A DNA stretch of 46,776 bases from Oscillospiraceae bacterium (GTDB lineage: Bacteria > Bacillota > Clostridia > Oscillospirales > CAG-272). Each line of letters opens with the position of its first letter. Position 1 is the stretch's first letter. The position numbers and the translations under genes were made by a program. Where the stretch lies: NCBI GenBank assembly GCA_015064965.1, contig SVRG01000005.1:1-46776 (forward strand), given 5' to 3'. The notes under the pieces were generated by a model. It saw nothing but the letters and a program-made list of their open reading frames with translations. It searched no databases and was not told the DNA's origin. Of the stretch, positions 21,575-30,862 are shown piece after piece.

Positions 21575-23461
21575 ATGAAAAAACTTATATCAATACTTTT
21601 GCTTGTTTTGTTTTTGACATCTTGTGAGGTTACTTGGGGTTTAAACACTACGGAAAGCACCACTGCGCACGTAACCTTAGATGAGAAGACAACTGCGGCA
21701 GAAACCTCTTTTAAGCCCCAGGAAACAACTAAAATTGATGAGCCTATTACACTTGAAGTAAGCAAAGAGCGTAAAGCTGAGCTGCTTGCAGAGCATATTG
21801 TGGAATATGTTATTGCAAACGATTTTGAGGTGTGGCGCAATACCTATAGCGGTCATGAGTTGTTTTATTTTCTTGTATCTCTTGGTCTTTATGACGAAAA
21901 TCCAGAGCATCCGTATAGCGACATGATATCGCGCTCCGAGGACGGCAGATTTTTTGAAATTTTGCCTGAAGATGCTCACTTTATAAATTTACATACGTTC
22001 AGAATCAGCGGTTGGGAATCCTCAGCGCATTATAAAGAGTTGCTTGATGTAAATGTTGGGATGCTTCGCGTACCAAGTGAAATCGGCATCCGCCGTTCTT
22101 CGTTTGCGTGTGTAGACACAAAAACCCGAACAGAAAACGGACAGATAGTTGTGGAATTCAATCTCGTAGACGGATATAGCGGATTTGAAGAAGAAGTACA
22201 TGAAGATTTTGGCAGACACTATATCTCATTTTCAGAAGATGAGTTGATATTGCTTGACTTTGATCAAGTAAAGAAGGCTGTAAAGGATACTCCGTATGTA
22301 ATCTCTGAAAGAGGAAACTATGGTAGCCTTGTCAAATACGAGTTTACCGAAGACGGCGGAATTCTTGCAAAGTATAACAATACCACCGATGAGTATTACA
22401 ACAGTGACGGATTGATTTATAAATCCGTGCACTATGATGAAAACGGCATTTTAGCATCAAAAAGATTATATACCTACGATGAAAACGGCTTGATTGCAAA
22501 GACCGAGGATTATAATGCAGACGGCGAATTGACTGCTAAAAAGACGTATATTGACGGCAAGCCCTTGTATTTTGAAAGCAGCAACTATTATGAATCGCTG
22601 GGCTTTGACGATAGCTACTATGAAAAATGGGAATATAACGAGCAGGGACTTCTAATAAAAAACTCGTTTTTCACAACTGCAGAGGTAAGATATACTGAGG
22701 GCGTTACCGAATACACCTATGATGAAGCAGGTCGCCTCATCAGCTCATGCTCAGTGGACAATGAGGCGCAGCAAGTATATAAGTATACCTATGATGAAAA
22801 CGGCAATATGGTATTGATACAGCGTAACTATGATAACAGAGCTATGGTTGACGATACTGTTTGCACCTATTATCCCGACGGAACTCTAAAAACAAAACTG
22901 GTATATCCCGATTGGTATTCTTACCAGATCACTTTTTACGAATATCTTCCAAACGGAGTGCTTTGGCGTGTATCGGATATATATGATCCTGAAATTGAAA
23001 AAGCAGGAGCGTATGAAAATGTTGAAACCTATCTTTTCCATGATGACGGCAGAATAAAAGGTGCTACTGTAGAGAAGTATGACCTTGAGGCGGGCAAGTA
23101 TATAAAGGAGCACGAAGCATTTGTAAGCTATGATGCAAGTGGATGTGTACGAACTGATACACATTACCGTATTGATGAAAACGGCGATATGGCATTTCTA
23201 TGTGAGCTTATGCTTGTATACGATAAAAACGGCAAACTTATTTCTTGCGAAACTGTGCAAGGGGATAAAAAGAAACTTGAATATCCTTTTGGCAACAATG
23301 AAAATTTCTTTTACTACCCGAATTCGTATATATATGATGAATATGGCAGAGTGGTTTATGTAGCCCGTGACGGTTATATGGCAGAAAGCTATGAATATAT
23401 GGACTGCACCACAGAGCAGTATGAACTCTATCAAAAGGTAATTGCAAACAAAACACAGTAA
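21575..23461 (+). CDS. Paralogous lipoprotein with YD/MORN-like repeats (lacks the N-terminal domain)
   Basis: 628-aa lipoprotein, clearly a tandem duplicate of the preceding gene: the signal peptide (MKKLISILLLVLFLTSC) and the shared region match, including LFYFLVSLGLYDE, HPYSDMIS, the YTYDENGLIAKTEDYNADGEL repeats, and the ending MDCTTEQYELYQKVIANK. It has a similar Thr-rich tether but goes straight to the EVSKER start of the shared region, so the about 330-residue propeller-like domain of its neighbour is absent. RBS AGGAGG overlaps the stop of the upstream gene, which is 8 bases away. Function unknown. A strong terminator follows at once. Confidence 0.8.
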   Translation: MKKLISILLLVLFLTSCEVTWGLNTTESTTAHVTLDEKTTAAETSFKPQETTKIDEPITLEVSKERKAELLAEHIVEYVIANDFEVWRNTYSGHELFYFLVSLGLYDENPEHPYSDMISRSEDGRFFEILPEDAHFINLHTFRISGWESSAHYKELLDVNVGMLRVPSEIGIRRSSFACVDTKTRTENGQIVVEFNLVDGYSGFEEEVHEDFGRHYISFSEDELILLDFDQVKKAVKDTPYVISERGNYGSLVKYEFTEDGGILAKYNNTTDEYYNSDGLIYKSVHYDENGILASKRLYTYDENGLIAKTEDYNADGELTAKKTYIDGKPLYFESSNYYESLGFDDSYYEKWEYNEQGLLIKNSFFTTAEVRYTEGVTEYTYDEAGRLISSCSVDNEAQQVYKYTYDENGNMVLIQRNYDNRAMVDDTVCTYYPDGTLKTKLVYPDWYSYQITFYEYLPNGVLWRVSDIYDPEIEKAGAYENVETYLFHDDGRIKGATVEKYDLEAGKYIKEHEAFVSYDASGCVRTDTHYRIDENGDMAFLCELMLVYDKNGKLISCETVQGDKKKLEYPFGNNENFFYYPNSYIYDEYGRVVYVARDGYMAESYEYMDCTTEQYELYQKVIANKTQ

Positions 23462-23490
23462 AAAAAGGAAGCCTTATGGCTTCCTTTTTT
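23461..23490. terminator. Bidirectional terminator between the lipoprotein cassette and pncB
   Basis: Perfect 13-bp stem AAAAAAGGAAGCC / GGCTTCCTTTTTT with TTAT loop; the stop codons of both convergent genes touch it. Confidence 0.95.
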
Positions 23491-24943
23491 ACTGTTCACT
23501 TGCTTTCCTTAATAAATCGTGTTTAATGTCCCAGAGCTTTTGTGAAAGGTCAACATAGTAGTTGTGCGGATTTTGAAAACGCTTAACCTCGTCCCAGAGA
23601 GTATCAACTTCTTTTAAGCAATAATCTCTGATTTCTGCAACCGATGGGGAAGTGTAAACACATTCACCGCCAATGAAAACCGGCACCTGAAGCTCGCGCA
23701 CTGTAAAGTTTGTGATAGTCTTGCGTTTCCAGGTGTGTTCGGGGTCAAAGAGTTCAAGAGGCTCGTTTTCGTCGATGACTTCATCGTAGAGCGCGATGTA
23801 GTCGGCAATTGCTTTGCCGTTTTCTTTGTCATAAAGGCGGTAAACCTTTTTGTAATGCGGATTTGTAATCTTTGCCGCGTTTTCGCTGATTTTGATTTTC
23901 GGCTGAATTGTACCGTCCGGCATTTCTCGTGCGCAAAGCTTGTACACACCGCCGAAAACAGGAGTGCTTTTTGATGTAATCAAGCGCTCACCCACGCCAA
24001 AGGAGTCGATTTCTGCACCTTGACGAATAAGTGCAAGGATGATTTCCTCATCAAGCGAGTTGGATGCAACAATTTTGCACTCGGTAAGTCCGGCTTCGTC
24101 AAGCATCTGGCGCGCTTTTTTGGAAATATATGCAATGTCACCGGAGTCAAGACGTATTGCGCATTTTGTAATACCTTTTGGCAAAAGTACCTCTTTGAAT
24201 ACCTTTATTGCGTTGGGAACACCGCTTTTAAGAGTATTGTAGGTGTCAACAAGCAGAGTTGCGTTGGTGGGATAGATCTCACAGTATGTCTTAAACGCTT
24301 CGTACTCGCTGTCAAACATCTGTACCCATGCATGTGCCATAGTCCCCGTTGCAGGAACACCAAAGTCACGGTCCGAGATAGTGCAGGCTGTAGCATTTAC
24401 GCCGCCTATATATGCGGCTCTGGCTCCGAGATAGGCGCCATCAGCGCCTTGCGCACGGCGCGAACCAAATTCTGCAACGGCACGTCCCTTTGATGCACGT
24501 ACAATGCGGTTGGCTTTAGTAGCAATGAGGGATTGGTGATTGATTGCAAGGAGGAGATATGTTTCGATAAACTGCGCTTCTGCGGCAGGGGCGCGCACGG
24601 TGATTATCGGCTCACCCGGAAAAATGGGAGTACCCTCCTCAATTGCGTAGATGTCGCCGGTAAACTTGAAAGTTTTTAAGCCCTCAAGGAATTCTTCGTC
24701 AAAAATCCCTTTTGAGCGCAAGTACTCGATGTCTTCATCGGTGAATTTTAAGTTTTTGATATATTCTATAAGTTGCTCAAGCCCTGCACAAATTGCAAAT
24801 CCGCCGCCATCGGGAATATTGCGGAAAAACATATCAAAGTAGGTTATACCGTCCGCCATGCCCGCTTTAAAATAGCCGTTTGCCATTGTAAGCTCGTAGT
24901 AGTCGCAGAGCATGGTAAAATTCTGTCTTTTGCTTTCGCTCAT
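23489..24943 (-). CDS. pncB: Nicotinate phosphoribosyltransferase
   Basis: Converts nicotinate and PRPP (with ATP) to nicotinate mononucleotide, the entry step of NAD salvage. 484 aa, normal for the long bacterial form. Recognisable stretches are CDYYELTMANGYF (N-terminal substrate pocket), the phosphoribosyl-binding EFGSRRAQGADGA, the TGTMAHAWVQ segment with the His phosphorylated in the catalytic cycle, IRLDSGDIAYISKKAR, and SFGVGERLITS. Start ATG 24943 is preferred: AAAGGAG is 6 bases upstream, while the ORF-track start 25018 overlaps the upstream gene. It is only 10 bases downstream of the GH13 gene, so it is the last gene of the glycogen operon. Confidence 0.95.
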   Translation of the reverse strand: MSESKRQNFTMLCDYYELTMANGYFKAGMADGITYFDMFFRNIPDGGGFAICAGLEQLIEYIKNLKFTDEDIEYLRSKGIFDEEFLEGLKTFKFTGDIYAIEEGTPIFPGEPIITVRAPAAEAQFIETYLLLAINHQSLIATKANRIVRASKGRAVAEFGSRRAQGADGAYLGARAAYIGGVNATACTISDRDFGVPATGTMAHAWVQMFDSEYEAFKTYCEIYPTNATLLVDTYNTLKSGVPNAIKVFKEVLLPKGITKCAIRLDSGDIAYISKKARQMLDEAGLTECKIVASNSLDEEIILALIRQGAEIDSFGVGERLITSKSTPVFGGVYKLCAREMPDGTIQPKIKISENAAKITNPHYKKVYRLYDKENGKAIADYIALYDEVIDENEPLELFDPEHTWKRKTITNFTVRELQVPVFIGGECVYTSPSVAEIRDYCLKEVDTLWDEVKRFQNPHNYYVDLSQKLWDIKHDLLRKASEQ

Positions 24944-24953
24944 TTTTTCTCCT

Positions 24954-26825
24954 TTAAAGCAGCTCCAAAATACGGAATGTATCGGGCGCGAGCATAATTG
25001 CCCCCTCGCCCGTTTCACCGCTTATTGCATCGCGCCATTTTCCGTCAATTTCATATTTTACAGGGAATGAAACGCGGCTGCATACGGTAAGTATCTTTTC
25101 TTTGTCGTTTCCGCGCACAAAGGCAAAAAGTCCGCCATCGTGCGACACAACTTTAAAGTCGCCGCCTGCATATGCGCTATGTTCTTTTCTGATTTTGCCA
25201 AGCGCTTTATAGTGCTCAACAAGCTCTTTGCACTCTCTGCCCCAAGGATAGGGCATGCGGCAGAATGGGTCGCGGTAGCCCTCCATGCCTGCCTCGTCGC
25301 CATAGAAAACGGAGGGGAAGCCGTAGAGCGTATACTGAATGGCGCTTGCCATTTTCAGCATTGCAATGCCGCGGCTTTTCTCGTCTGGGCTCATGCGCAT
25401 TTTTGAGAGTTCCTCATTTGAGAGCCCTTCTGCGCTTCTGCCAACGAGTGCGGTCATGATTCGCTCAGTGTCATGTGTGCCGAGAAGGTTCATAAGACAG
25501 TCGCAAACCGCTTTAGGGTAGCATGAGTAAAGCTCTGTCACCGTGTTGTAAAGCATTGCGCAGTCGCCGCTCTTTATAAAGTTGATTATCGCATTTTTTG
25601 TAGGGTAGTTCATTACGCTGTCAAGCTGCTTGCCGCGTAAATAACGGCGGCGCGTGCCGTAAGCAACCTTTTCAGCAGCGTTTTCCCAAACCTCGCCAAT
25701 GACAATTGCATCAGGATTGGCAGCTTTAACAACGTCACGGAGCGAGTCGAGAAAAACGTCGGAAAGCTCATCGGCAACATCAAGTCGCCAACCGTTAATG
25801 CCTTTATTTATATAGTTTTCGCAAACACCGTTTTTGCCCACAAAGTAGTTTCTGCATTCACGAGACGAATGGTTCAGGCGCGGTAATATTTCAATTCCCC
25901 ACCACGAATCGTATTTGTTAGGGAAGCGAAGAAAGTGATACCACTCCGCATATGGAGATTTTTCACTCTGATATGCGCCTACCGAAGGATATTTTCCGTA
26001 ACGGTTAAAGTAAATGCTGTCGTCGCCGGTATGGTTGAAAACGCCGTCGAGAATGACTTTTATGCCGCGCTTTTTGCACTCAGAAAGCAGCGCGTTAAAA
26101 GCCTCTTGGCCGCCAAACATTTCGTCAATTTCGAGATAGTTGCCGGTATCATACTTGTGGTTTGAATATGCTTTGAAAATCGGGCTCAAATACAGACAGT
26201 TTACCGAAAGGCTTTCCAGATAGTCAAGTTTTTCGATAATGCCCCAAAGACTGCCGCCGAAAAACTGATTGTTTTTGAGCGGAGCGCCGGGGTACGGCGC
26301 AAATTCCGGGATGCCGGTATCCCAATCTTCACGCAAAATTGCATCAGCGCGAAGCGGAAGCTTCTTTTCACTCTTTGCAAAACGGTCAACAAAAATATGG
26401 TACATGGTTGTACCGTAATAGTTTTCGGGAGTTTTGAAGCCGTCTTCGTAAACTAAAAGAATAAAGCGTCGCGCAGGGTGCTCGCTAAGATTAAAGTCAA
26501 CATTATTGATGCTTGATGTATATAAAGTTTTTCCGTTTTGTGCAAAGCGGAATTCATAGTAAAAAAGACCGTCGTCTTCCTCTTCACACAGCTTTTTAAG
26601 GTCGAGCGTGAAAGTGAATATATCGCTGCCAAGGTTCTCTCCGTCATATGTAGGGAGAACGGTTTTATCTCTTTGTCCGTCTTTGCATATTACCAGTGAC
26701 GGCTCAACGATATTTAGCGCTCGCGGGATGCGCAAAGTTATTTTCGGTGTCACGCTTACGGCAAAGGATGAGCTGAATGAAACATCCTTTCCGTCAACGG
26801 TCTTGACAATAGCAATTCGCTGCAT
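24954..26825 (-). CDS. GH13 alpha-glucosidic hydrolase (neopullulanase/cyclomaltodextrinase-like)
   Basis: 623-aa cytosolic glycoside hydrolase, no signal peptide, so it probably cuts maltodextrins or glycogen limit dextrins released by phosphorylase. An N-terminal beta domain of about 130 residues precedes the GH13 barrel: MYHIFVDRFAK, DGVFNHTGDDS (conserved region I), GWRLDVADE (nucleophile Asp), IGEVWENA (acid/base Glu), LLGTHDTERI (third Asp), and the C-domain. The N-terminal domain plus DRF and region motifs point to the GH13_20-like group; a debranching or glucanotransferase activity cannot be excluded. GAGG ribosome binding site 6 bases upstream. It follows glgP in the operon after a 60-base gap containing a hairpin. 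Confidence 0.85.
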   Translation of the reverse strand: MQRIAIVKTVDGKDVSFSSSFAVSVTPKITLRIPRALNIVEPSLVICKDGQRDKTVLPTYDGENLGSDIFTFTLDLKKLCEEEDDGLFYYEFRFAQNGKTLYTSSINNVDFNLSEHPARRFILLVYEDGFKTPENYYGTTMYHIFVDRFAKSEKKLPLRADAILREDWDTGIPEFAPYPGAPLKNNQFFGGSLWGIIEKLDYLESLSVNCLYLSPIFKAYSNHKYDTGNYLEIDEMFGGQEAFNALLSECKKRGIKVILDGVFNHTGDDSIYFNRYGKYPSVGAYQSEKSPYAEWYHFLRFPNKYDSWWGIEILPRLNHSSRECRNYFVGKNGVCENYINKGINGWRLDVADELSDVFLDSLRDVVKAANPDAIVIGEVWENAAEKVAYGTRRRYLRGKQLDSVMNYPTKNAIINFIKSGDCAMLYNTVTELYSCYPKAVCDCLMNLLGTHDTERIMTALVGRSAEGLSNEELSKMRMSPDEKSRGIAMLKMASAIQYTLYGFPSVFYGDEAGMEGYRDPFCRMPYPWGRECKELVEHYKALGKIRKEHSAYAGGDFKVVSHDGGLFAFVRGNDKEKILTVCSRVSFPVKYEIDGKWRDAISGETGEGAIMLAPDTFRILELL

Positions 26826-26849
26826 AAAGTCCTCGTCGTAAAAATTATT

Positions 26850-26879
26850 TTATGCGTGCCGCAAAAGCGGCACGCATAA
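26850..26879 (-). terminator. Hairpin between glgP and the GH13 gene (partial terminator or processing site)
   Basis: Perfect 13-bp stem TTATGCGTGCCGC / GCGGCACGCATAA with a four-base loop. On the minus strand a weak AAAATAATTTTT follows, so it probably lowers rather than stops transcription into the GH13 and pncB genes. Confidence 0.65.
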
Positions 26880-26885
26880 GTCATA

Positions 26886-29324
26886 TTATTTGCCTTCTTT
26901 AACCATTCTTTCAAGATTCCAGATACGCTCTGCGTATTCGTTGATACTGCGGTCAGCGGCAAATTCACCTGCACCTGCAATATTGTTGATGGACATCTTG
27001 TTCCAGAGCTTCTGGTTGGGATAAATGGAGATAGCGCGATCGTGCTCTGCTTTGTAGGATTCAAAGTCAGCAAGGCACATATAGGGGTCCGCTACGCCGT
27101 TTGCAGAGATGAGGTAATTTGCGATATCTGCAAAGCTTTCTCCTGCAAAGCCTTGATAGAGACGGTCGATTGTGCGCTTGAGAGCTGCACTTGCGTGATA
27201 ATAATCCTGGGAGTGATAACCCTTAGTCCAGAGTTCGTCAACGCCGTCGCAGTCAAGACCAAAGATAAACATATTATCCTTGCCTGCTTCTTTGCGCATC
27301 TCAATGTTTGCACCGTCAAGGGTACCGATGGTAAGCGCACCGTTGATCATAAGCTTCATACAGCCTGTGCCGCTCGCCTCTTTACCTGCAAGGGAGATCT
27401 GTTCGCTGATTTCTGCGGAGGGAACAAGAGCTTCAGCCATGCTTACGCTGTAGTTTTCAAGGAATACAACGCGGAGCTTTTCGCGGATGATGGGATCTGC
27501 TTCAATCTCCTTGGAGATGTAGCAGATAAGCTTGATGATCTGCTTTGCCATTGCATAGCCGGGAGCGGCTTTTGCACCAAAGAGGTAAGTCTGCGGAACA
27601 ATGTCAAGATGGGGGTTCTCTTTGAGTTCAAGGTAGGTGTTGATGATGTTGAGTGCATTGAGAAGCTGGCGCTTGTACTCATGGAGACGCTTGATCTGGA
27701 CGTCAAAGATCGAGTCGGGATTGATGATTTGGCCGGATATACTCTTGAGCTTACTTGCAAAGGCAACTTTATTAGCGTGCTTGATTTCAGCAAGGCGCGC
27801 AAGAACGGTGTCATCATTTTCAAATTTGCGGAAGTCGTTGAGTGCTCTCGGGTTCTTCTTATAGTCTTCGCCGATGCATTCGTCAATGAGAGAGGTAAGA
27901 CCGGGGTTGGAATAGCAGAGCCAGCGGCGGTGAGCAATACCGTTTGTAACATTTGTGAAGCGTTCCGGATAGAGGCGGTAGAAGTCCTTGAATACAGAGT
28001 TTACAAGGATTTCGGAGTGGATCTTGGAAACACCGTTGATATGGTGGGAACCTATAACAGCGAGGTTAGCCATTCTTACTCTGCCGTTTGCAAGGATCGC
28101 AAGGCCGGAAATCTTATCCCAGTTTGCAGGGAGCTTTTCCCAGGCTTCTTTGCAGAAACGCTCGTTGATCTCTTTGATGATCATGTGCATACGGGGGAGA
28201 GTGAGTGCGAAAAGTTGTTCGTCCCATGTTTCAAGTGCTTCGGGGAGAACGGTGTGGTTTGTATAGGAAACGGTACGGCAAACGATATCCCATGCCTTAT
28301 TCCAGTCAAAACGGTGATCGTCAACGAGGATGCGCATAAGTTCGGGAATGCAAAGAGCAGGGTGGGTATCGTTAATGTGGATTGCAACCTTGTCAGGAAG
28401 GTTTTCAAGCGTGCCGTAAACCGCCATGTGGTCACGGAGAATACTCTGTACGGATGCGCTTACGAGGAAGTACTGCTGCTTTAAGCGGAGCAATTTGCCC
28501 TCAACGTGGTTGTCCGAGGGGTAAAGCACTTTGGAAATGGTTTCTGCATTTGTACTGTCAGCAAGTGCCTGCGCATACTGACCCTGGGTAAAGAGCGACA
28601 TGTTGAAGTTAACAATGTCGCGCGCCTTCCAGAGACGGAGTCTGCCAACACCTTCACTGTTCGCACCGGAAATCATCATATCATACGGAACAGCTTCGAT
28701 TTCGTCATAGTTTTCATAGCCGATTTCGCAATTGCCGTCAACCCACTTTTCGTTGATCTGACCGCCGAATTTTACTTTGAATGTGCGGTCAGTACGCGGA
28801 ACAAGCCACACATCACCGCCGGGGAGCCAGATGTCGGGAAGTTCGAGCTGATAGCCGTCAATTATCTTCTGTTTGAAAAGACCGTATTCATAGCAGATGG
28901 AAAAGCCTGTTGCCGGGTAGTCGAGAGAAGCGAGGGAGTCCATAAAGCAAGCTGCAAGACGGCCAAGACCGCCGTTGCCGAGGCCTGCATCAGGCTCAAG
29001 TTCATACAGGCTTTCGATATCAAAGCCGAGTTTTTTAAGCGCACCTTTATATGCGTCTACTACGCCGAGGTTGTGAAGGTTGGTTTTCAGAGAACGACCG
29101 AGGAGGAATTCCATGCACATATAATATACACGTTTGCCTTCAGCATTGTTTACTTTGTCTTTAAAGGTTTTGCGTTTTTCGGTAAGGATGTCCTTAACGG
29201 TCATAGCTGTCGCCTTGTACATCTGCTCGGGCGAAGCGTCTTTAGGTGTGCAGCCAAAATAGCGAGAGAGTTTAAGCTCAAGTTTTTCGGCTACAGCCTT
29301 GATTTCTGCGGGTTTGGTACTCAT
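26886..29324 (-). CDS. glgP: Glycogen/maltodextrin phosphorylase
   Basis: GT35 phosphorylase: removes glucose units from non-reducing ends of glycogen as glucose 1-phosphate, using pyridoxal phosphate. 812 aa, full length. Conserved segments are YYMCMEFLLGRSL, the LGNGGLGRLAACFMDS loop, the HINDTHPAL segment, KRLHEYKRQLLN, and the PLP-binding EASGTGCMKLMINGALT with the Schiff-base Lys (most enzymes read GTSNMKF; the GC pair is a local variant). RBS AAGGAG lies 12 bases upstream, a long spacing. It lies 95 bases downstream of glgA across a hairpin, in the same operon direction. The GH13 enzyme next to it would handle branched limit dextrins. Confidence 0.96.
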   Translation of the reverse strand: MSTKPAEIKAVAEKLELKLSRYFGCTPKDASPEQMYKATAMTVKDILTEKRKTFKDKVNNAEGKRVYYMCMEFLLGRSLKTNLHNLGVVDAYKGALKKLGFDIESLYELEPDAGLGNGGLGRLAACFMDSLASLDYPATGFSICYEYGLFKQKIIDGYQLELPDIWLPGGDVWLVPRTDRTFKVKFGGQINEKWVDGNCEIGYENYDEIEAVPYDMMISGANSEGVGRLRLWKARDIVNFNMSLFTQGQYAQALADSTNAETISKVLYPSDNHVEGKLLRLKQQYFLVSASVQSILRDHMAVYGTLENLPDKVAIHINDTHPALCIPELMRILVDDHRFDWNKAWDIVCRTVSYTNHTVLPEALETWDEQLFALTLPRMHMIIKEINERFCKEAWEKLPANWDKISGLAILANGRVRMANLAVIGSHHINGVSKIHSEILVNSVFKDFYRLYPERFTNVTNGIAHRRWLCYSNPGLTSLIDECIGEDYKKNPRALNDFRKFENDDTVLARLAEIKHANKVAFASKLKSISGQIINPDSIFDVQIKRLHEYKRQLLNALNIINTYLELKENPHLDIVPQTYLFGAKAAPGYAMAKQIIKLICYISKEIEADPIIREKLRVVFLENYSVSMAEALVPSAEISEQISLAGKEASGTGCMKLMINGALTIGTLDGANIEMRKEAGKDNMFIFGLDCDGVDELWTKGYHSQDYYHASAALKRTIDRLYQGFAGESFADIANYLISANGVADPYMCLADFESYKAEHDRAISIYPNQKLWNKMSINNIAGAGEFAADRSINEYAERIWNLERMVKEGK

Positions 29325-29370
29325 TTTTTGGGTATCTCCTTAAAATATAAAATGCATATTAAACAACTTT

Positions 29371-29400
29371 AGGAATTGCCGCATTTTTACGGCAATTCCT
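29371..29400 (-). terminator. Hairpin between glgA and glgP
   Basis: Stem AGGAATTGCCG / CGGCAATTCCT with an 8-base loop, 20 bases after the glgA stop. The T-tract on the minus strand is poor, so it is more likely an attenuating or mRNA-stabilising structure than a full terminator. Confidence 0.6.
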
Positions 29401-29419
29401 GGTAGTTTTATTATTAAGA

Positions 29420-30862
29420 TCAGAAAAGTTCATCGTACATCTGAAGATATTTTTCTGCAGATGCTCCCCAAGAAAAGTCGGTTTTCATAATCTTGGTTAC
29501 AAGCTTTTTGCGGCTTGCCTTGTCGCGCCAGAGTTCTATTGCAGCACCTGTACGTTCATAAAGTTCGCCGTAGTAGTAGTTTGCAAAGGTAAATCCGTTG
29601 CCGTAGATTTCGCCGTCTGCTTCGTAGTAAGGCTTAATGGAGTCATAAAGGCCACCGGTTTCACGAACTACGGGGATGGCGCCGTATCTTGAAGCAATCA
29701 TCTGCGAAAGTCCGCAGGGTTCACTCTTAGAAGGCATGAGGAAGATGTCGCACGCCGCATAAATCTTCTTTGAAGTGTCGCGGTTGTAGAGAATAAGTGC
29801 ACGCATCTTGTCGGGATGACGCTCCTCAAGAGAACGCATAAAGTCTTCATATACTTCATCGCCCATGCCGAGAACCACTATCTGAATATCGTCTTCAAGC
29901 AATTTGTCTGCTATGGGTGTGAAGAGGTCAAGTCCCTTGTGCGAAACAAGACGGGAAATGAGTGCAATCATAGGCACATCGTCGCGCACGGGGAGACCAA
30001 GTTCTTTTTGTAAAGCCTTCTTGTTAGCAGCTTTTTTGGAAAGTGCTTTGGCAGTAAAGGGAGAAGCGATTACCGGGTCGGTTTCGGGATTGTACAAGTC
30101 ATAGTCAATGCCGTTTAAGATGCCGCGAACCTTGAGGTGCTCTTTGATAAGCTGATAATGAAGTCCGTGTGCGTAGGTGGGATCCATTATTTCGGTTGCG
30201 TATCTTGGGCTAACAGTGGAAACAAGGTCGCACGATTCAATAGCCGCCTTCATAAGGTTGATGCAACCGTCATAGCACATAAGGCCGAGGTGTTCGTTGC
30301 CGAGTCCGAATGTACCGCCGAGAATATACGGATCGTATTTACCCTGGTACTCTATATTATGGATTGTAAACACGCTTCTTACTCTGTCATAACGCCAATC
30401 GTGCTGATATTTTACTTTCAGGTAAACTACAGCGAGTGCAGCCTGCCAGTCATGAGCGTGGAGCACATCGGGAACAAAGTCAATATAAGGCAGACAACTG
30501 AGCACGGCTTCGCAGAAATATGCATATCTTTCTGCATCGTCATAATGGCCGTAAAGTTTTCCTTCTCTGCCAAAATATTGCTCGTTGTCAACAAAGTAAT
30601 AGATTACGCCTTTGTATTTAAGCTTGCGTATTCCTACATAAAGCTGACGCCAGCCAAGATACACAGTGCTTTCATAAACAGTTTCCATCTGCGCGCGCCA
30701 TGTGTCGGAAACTGCTTTGTAAAGGGGCATGATAACGCGAACGTCAACGTTTTCTCCACCTGCTTTTTGAATTTCAGCAGGAAGGGAGCCCATTACGTCG
30801 CCAAGACCGCCGGTAGCAGCAAACGGAAGCGCCTCGGCGCCTACAAAAAGTATTTTTCTCAT
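29420..30862 (-). CDS. glgA: Glycogen synthase (ADP-glucose, GT5)
   Basis: Adds glucose from ADP-glucose to the non-reducing end of glycogen. 480 aa, normal for bacterial GlgA. N-terminus ILFVGAEALPFAATGGLGDV carries the GGL substrate loop but with Ala where E. coli has the Lys of KTGGL; HAHDWQAAL, VFTIHNIEYQGKY, RGILNGIDYDLYNP, LISRLVSHKGLDL and the C-terminal SKSEPCGLSQMIA (catalytic Glu region) are present. RBS AAAGGAG is 8 bases upstream, and its start overlaps the glgD stop by 4 bases, so synthesis is coupled to the ADP-glucose-forming subunits. Confidence 0.95.
   Translation of the reverse strand: MRKILFVGAEALPFAATGGLGDVMGSLPAEIQKAGGENVDVRVIMPLYKAVSDTWRAQMETVYESTVYLGWRQLYVGIRKLKYKGVIYYFVDNEQYFGREGKLYGHYDDAERYAYFCEAVLSCLPYIDFVPDVLHAHDWQAALAVVYLKVKYQHDWRYDRVRSVFTIHNIEYQGKYDPYILGGTFGLGNEHLGLMCYDGCINLMKAAIESCDLVSTVSPRYATEIMDPTYAHGLHYQLIKEHLKVRGILNGIDYDLYNPETDPVIASPFTAKALSKKAANKKALQKELGLPVRDDVPMIALISRLVSHKGLDLFTPIADKLLEDDIQIVVLGMGDEVYEDFMRSLEERHPDKMRALILYNRDTSKKIYAACDIFLMPSKSEPCGLSQMIASRYGAIPVVRETGGLYDSIKPYYEADGEIYGNGFTFANYYYGELYERTGAAIELWRDKASRKKLVTKIMKTDFSWGASAEKYLQMYDELF

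Noticed and set aside
18717-23461. Rhs/polymorphic toxin reading of the lipoproteins
   Set aside because: YD-like units are present but there is no hypervariable C-terminal toxin domain, no immunity gene, and both proteins end in the same conserved tail.
27042-29372. Long plus-strand open frames (480 and 288 aa) over glgP
   Set aside because: Antisense shadow of biased codon use in glgP; Cys/Val-rich composition without domains.
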